Assembly: GCF_001428625.1 (NCBI RefSeq)
Contig: NZ_LMIE01000022.1
Location: forward strand, 351,190 to 415,189
Direction: 5' to 3'
Source: Hydrogenophaga sp. Root209
GTDB taxonomy: Bacteria > Pseudomonadota > Gammaproteobacteria > Burkholderiales > Burkholderiaceae_C
Length of the DNA stretch: 64,000 nucleotides
Shown here: positions 61,541 through 64,000 of the stretch, in pieces
Position numbering within the stretch: the stretch's first letter is position 1
How the letters are laid out: each line of letters begins with the position of its first letter
Notes under the pieces: generated by a model
Databases searched by the model: none
What the model saw: only the letters and a program-made list of their open reading frames with translations
Told to the model about the DNA's origin: nothing
Position numbers and translations under genes: made by a program

Positions 61541-62416
61541 ATGAACATGCCCACGGCCAGCTTGCGCGAATGCACAGGCATCAATACCCGCGCGGAGGCT
61601 TCTCCCATGGCCGTGACCCGCGTGCTGCGGCTGCTGCGGATACTGGCCGACCGCCCTGCTGGCTTGGCCCTGACCCCGTTGTGCTTGGCGTTGAATGCAC
61701 CAAAAACCAGCGTACTCTCGCTGTTGCGCGGCCTCACGGCGCATGGCTACCTGCAGCGCAGCAATGACCTGTATGAACTGGGCCCCGAGGCGTTCTCACT
61801 AGGGGCATCTCTGGTGTCGGCCCGCTCGCTCGACGTTGTGGCCCTGCCCTTCCTGCGGGAGGCAGTGGCGCGATCCGGCGAGACCGCCCTGATCGCCAGA
61901 ATCGACCGCACCGCAGATCGGCTCGTCTACAACCCGATCTTCGAGAGCACCCGGACGATTCGATACGCCGTGCCAGTCGGCACGACACGGCCGCTGTTTG
62001 CCTCGTCCGCCGGGCGCGTGCTGCTCGCGTTCCAGGAAGAGGCATGGCGGCGTGACTACCTGCGCCGGGCCGATCTGCGGGCCATGACCGAGCACTCGGT
62101 CACCGACCCGGCGCAACTGGCGCGGATCATCGAGGAAGCCCGGGTGAGAGGGGTGGCGGTCACATTCGGAGAAGTGACACCTGACGTTGCCGGCTTTTCG
62201 GCCCCGATCTTCGAACCTGACGGGCGCGTGAACGCAGCGCTGATCATCGCCGCGCCGATCGAGCGCGGTCGCGCCGTCGCCGATGCGCTGCAGCACCTGG
62301 TGATGGAACTCGCCGCAAGCATCTCGGGGGCACTCGGCTACCGTGCGGGACCGGAATCGCGTGAGGTGGCAACGAATCAAGCCAGACCAATGCCCCAGAC
62401 CCGCCGCTCGCGGTAA
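61541..62416 (+). CDS. IclR-family regulator of module D
   Basis: A 291-residue regulator. The winged helix starts at AVTRVLRLLRILADRPAGLA and continues LNAPKTSVLSLLRGLTAHGY. The effector domain has GTTRPLFASSAGRVLLAFQ and FSAPIFEPDGRVNAALIIAA. It has N- and C-terminal extensions of about 20 residues compared with the other two IclR proteins in the window. It probably controls the divergent CoA-transferase and the genes that follow it. Confidence 0.87.
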   Translation: MNMPTASLRECTGINTRAEASPMAVTRVLRLLRILADRPAGLALTPLCLALNAPKTSVLSLLRGLTAHGYLQRSNDLYELGPEAFSLGASLVSARSLDVVALPFLREAVARSGETALIARIDRTADRLVYNPIFESTRTIRYAVPVGTTRPLFASSAGRVLLAFQEEAWRRDYLRRADLRAMTEHSVTDPAQLARIIEEARVRGVAVTFGEVTPDVAGFSAPIFEPDGRVNAALIIAAPIERGRAVADALQHLVMELAASISGALGYRAGPESREVATNQARPMPQTRRSR

Positions 62417-62446
62417 CAGGCACAAACTTCAAAAGGAGACACCCCC

Positions 62447-63208
62447 ATGAACAATGAACTGCTTTACGAAGTGAACGACGGCATTGCCGTCATCACCATC
62501 AACCGGCCCGAGCGCCGCAATGCGCTGAATCGCGCCGTGCGCGAAGGCTTTTTTGAGGTCTGGCGCCGCTTCGAAGCTGACGGGCAGGCGCAGGTGGCCA
62601 TCCTCACCGGCGCCGGTGACAATTTCTGCGCCGGCATGGACCTGGTGGAAGCCGCAGACACTCAACTGCGCATCCCGCCAGCGGGCTTCATCGCCGTGCT
62701 CGGCGACAACATCGAGGTCACCAAGCCCGTCATCGCTGCCGTGCAGGGCTATGCCTATGCAGGCGGTTGGCTGCTCTCGCAGATGTGCGACCTGTGCGTG
62801 GCCGACGAAACCGCCAAATTCGCCATCACGGAGGCCAAGGTCGGGCGCGGCATGCCGTGGGCCTCGCCGGTCATCCACATGCTGCCGCAGCGCATTCTGA
62901 TGGAAGTCGCGATGACCGGCGACCCGCTGACAGCGCAGCGCGCCTACGAACTCGGCTACATCAACCGCCTGATGCCCAAGGGGCAAGCATTGCAAGGGGC
63001 CAAAGAGCTGGCGACCCGGCTCATGGCCAATGCGCCACTGACGGTGCGCGCGGCCAAAGAAATGGTGCGCCTGTCCACCGAGATGGGCCGCACCGCCGCG
63101 CTGCGCGCCTCCAACCGAGCGTTTGATGCCGTCTACCTCAGTGAAGATGCCCTGGAAGGCCCGCAATCTTTCCGGGAAAAGCGCAAACCGGTCTGGAAGG
63201 GGCACTGA
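62447..63208 (+). CDS. Enoyl-CoA hydratase/isomerase family protein
   Basis: A 253-residue crotonase-fold protein. ITINRPERRNALNRAVREGF and GDNFCAGMDLVEA give the CoA-binding and first oxyanion-hole regions. KPVIAAVQGYAYAGGWLLSQ has the second oxyanion Gly. The acid at the usual second catalytic position lies near ITEAKVGRGMPWASP. AAGGAGACA precedes ATG 62447. It probably acts on the CoA ester made by the divergent CoA-transferase. Confidence 0.88.
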   Translation: MNNELLYEVNDGIAVITINRPERRNALNRAVREGFFEVWRRFEADGQAQVAILTGAGDNFCAGMDLVEAADTQLRIPPAGFIAVLGDNIEVTKPVIAAVQGYAYAGGWLLSQMCDLCVADETAKFAITEAKVGRGMPWASPVIHMLPQRILMEVAMTGDPLTAQRAYELGYINRLMPKGQALQGAKELATRLMANAPLTVRAAKEMVRLSTEMGRTAALRASNRAFDAVYLSEDALEGPQSFREKRKPVWKGH

Positions 63209-63209
63209 A

Positions 63210-64000
63210 ATGAGCATGACCACAACCAGAAAACCCGCACCGTCGTCCGCTATCCAAATCGCTGACATCACGCGGGAACTGGCCGCGCGCTGCGCTGACC
63301 TGTGCTACACCGATCTCCCGGAGGACGTGCGCCTGCGGGTCCGGCAATGCCTGCTCGACTGGATCGGGGTGACGCTGGCTGGCGCGTGCGAGCCACTGGT
63401 TCACATGCTGGCCGAAGAAGCCCGTGAACAGGGTGGGTATGCCCAGGCCACCGTCGTCGGGCACGCCATGACGACCTCCAGCCGGCAGGCGGCATTGATC
63501 AATGGCTCGGCCTCGCACGCACTCGACTATGACGACGTCAACATGGCCTGCACCGGCCACCCCTCGGTGGTCCTGATCCCGGCCTTGCTCGCCCTGGCCG
63601 AATCGCGCGGCGCCAGCGGACGCGACTTCATGACGGCCTTCGCCGCCGGCTACGAAACCATGTGCCAGTTGGGGTTGGTGTGCGGCGACGCACAGTATTC
63701 CAACGGCTTCCACACCACAGCCACGCTAGGCACGCTCGGTGCGGCCGCCGCCTGCGCACGCTTGCTGCAACTCGATGCCGACGACACCGCGACCGCGCTG
63801 GGCATCGCCAGCACCATGGCGGCTGGGCTGAAATCGATGTTCGGCACCATGTGCAAACCCTTGCATGCCGGGCGGGCCAGTGCCGACGGCCTGCAGGCGG
63901 CCCAGTTGGCCGCACGCGGCTTCACCAGCCGTGCCGATGCGATTGAATGTCCGCAAGGCCTCATCGCCACGCACGGTGGTACCGCGTCGCTGGGAGCTGC
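63210..64000 (+). CDS. MmgE/PrpD family protein, N-terminal part (cut by window end)
   Basis: The frame is open from ATG 63210, 1 bp after the enoyl-CoA hydratase stop, to the window edge: 263 codons of the usual 450 or so. VRLRVRQCLLDWIGVTLAGA, ALINGSASHALDYDDVNMAC, GHPSVVLIPALLALAE, FHTTATLGTLGAAAACARLL and KPLHAGRASADGLQAAQLAA are signatures of the 2-methylcitrate dehydratase-like superfamily. Members include PrpD, cis-aconitate decarboxylase and proteins of unknown substrate. With a CoA-transferase and a crotonase it may process a branched or unsaturated diacid. Confidence 0.85.
   Translation, partial: MSMTTTRKPAPSSAIQIADITRELAARCADLCYTDLPEDVRLRVRQCLLDWIGVTLAGACEPLVHMLAEEAREQGGYAQATVVGHAMTTSSRQAALINGSASHALDYDDVNMACTGHPSVVLIPALLALAESRGASGRDFMTAFAAGYETMCQLGLVCGDAQYSNGFHTTATLGTLGAAAACARLLQLDADDTATALGIASTMAAGLKSMFGTMCKPLHAGRASADGLQAAQLAARGFTSRADAIECPQGLIATHGGTASLGA

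Larger units (their letters stand above)
33405..64000. mobile_element. Putative catabolic genomic island (left end; right end outside the window)
   Basis: From the tRNA-Arg fragment rightwards all genes are accessory: several oxygenase systems, solute receptors and IclR regulators. Three decayed mobile-element genes (KfrA-type, IstB, IS481) are interspersed. No integrase is seen in the window. It may have decayed or lie at the other end. The left boundary rests on the tRNA fragment; the right boundary is unknown. Confidence 0.6.

Overview
The window looks like a piece of a high-GC betaproteobacterial chromosome, most likely from the family Comamonadaceae (Hydrogenophaga, Polaromonas or Variovorax relatives). 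The basis is gene content and order (yicC-gmk-rpoZ-spoT, greB, hemW-rdgB-rph), a urease operon, DctP and Bug solute-binding proteins, and short dispersed repeats of a kind common in this family. All family assignments were made by reading translations and comparing them with remembered family members. No alignment or search was run.

Positions 1-33,360 are mostly core chromosome. They hold the end of a VIT-type transporter, two decayed genes (a Crp/Fnr-type regulator and a carbamate kinase scrap), stress proteins, and a LysR/SDR pair. Next comes an unusual permease-histidine kinase fusion with its LuxR-type response regulator, divergent from ureA-orf-ureB-ureC-ureE-ureF-ureG. ureD is absent from the window. 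After tRNA-Ser(UGA) lies an operon for uptake of quinate/shikimate-type acids and their conversion to protocatechuate: a TRAP transporter, AroQ, an AroE-like dehydrogenase, and a 3-dehydroshikimate dehydratase split over two genes. It is divergent from a TetR regulator. Then follow a metal-type two-component system, a protein kinase/PP2C/rph/rdgB/hemW operon, yicC-gmk-rpoZ-spoT, and greB.

At 33,359-33,404 only the 3' 46 nt of a tRNA-Arg(ACG) gene remains, followed by its terminator, and the sequence then changes character. This is the footprint of an element inserted into a tRNA gene. I read everything from about 33,405 to the window end as a genomic island. It carries a KfrA-type remnant, an IstB remnant, an IS481-family remnant, and four catabolic modules.

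Module A (34,014-44,840) combines terephthalate genes (tphA2-A3-A1 and tphB, with an IclR regulator) with a complete class I CYP199A-like P450 system, a short-chain dehydrogenase, an aldehyde dehydrogenase and a TRAP receptor. Together these could take a para-alkyl benzoate such as 4-methylbenzoate through terephthalate to protocatechuate. Module B (45,499-54,543) has a second TRAP receptor, SDR and aldehyde dehydrogenase, a VanA-like Rieske oxygenase without its own reductase, and a LivKHMGF-type ABC transporter. Module C (54,580-59,585) matches the isophthalate cluster iphR-A-C-B-D in gene families and order. Module D (60,150 to the end) has a CoA-transferase, an IclR regulator, an enoyl-CoA hydratase and an MmgE/PrpD protein cut by the window edge. 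The island therefore looks like an assembled pathway for several phthalate isomers and perhaps their methyl precursors, all converging on protocatechuate. Ring-cleavage genes are not in the window.
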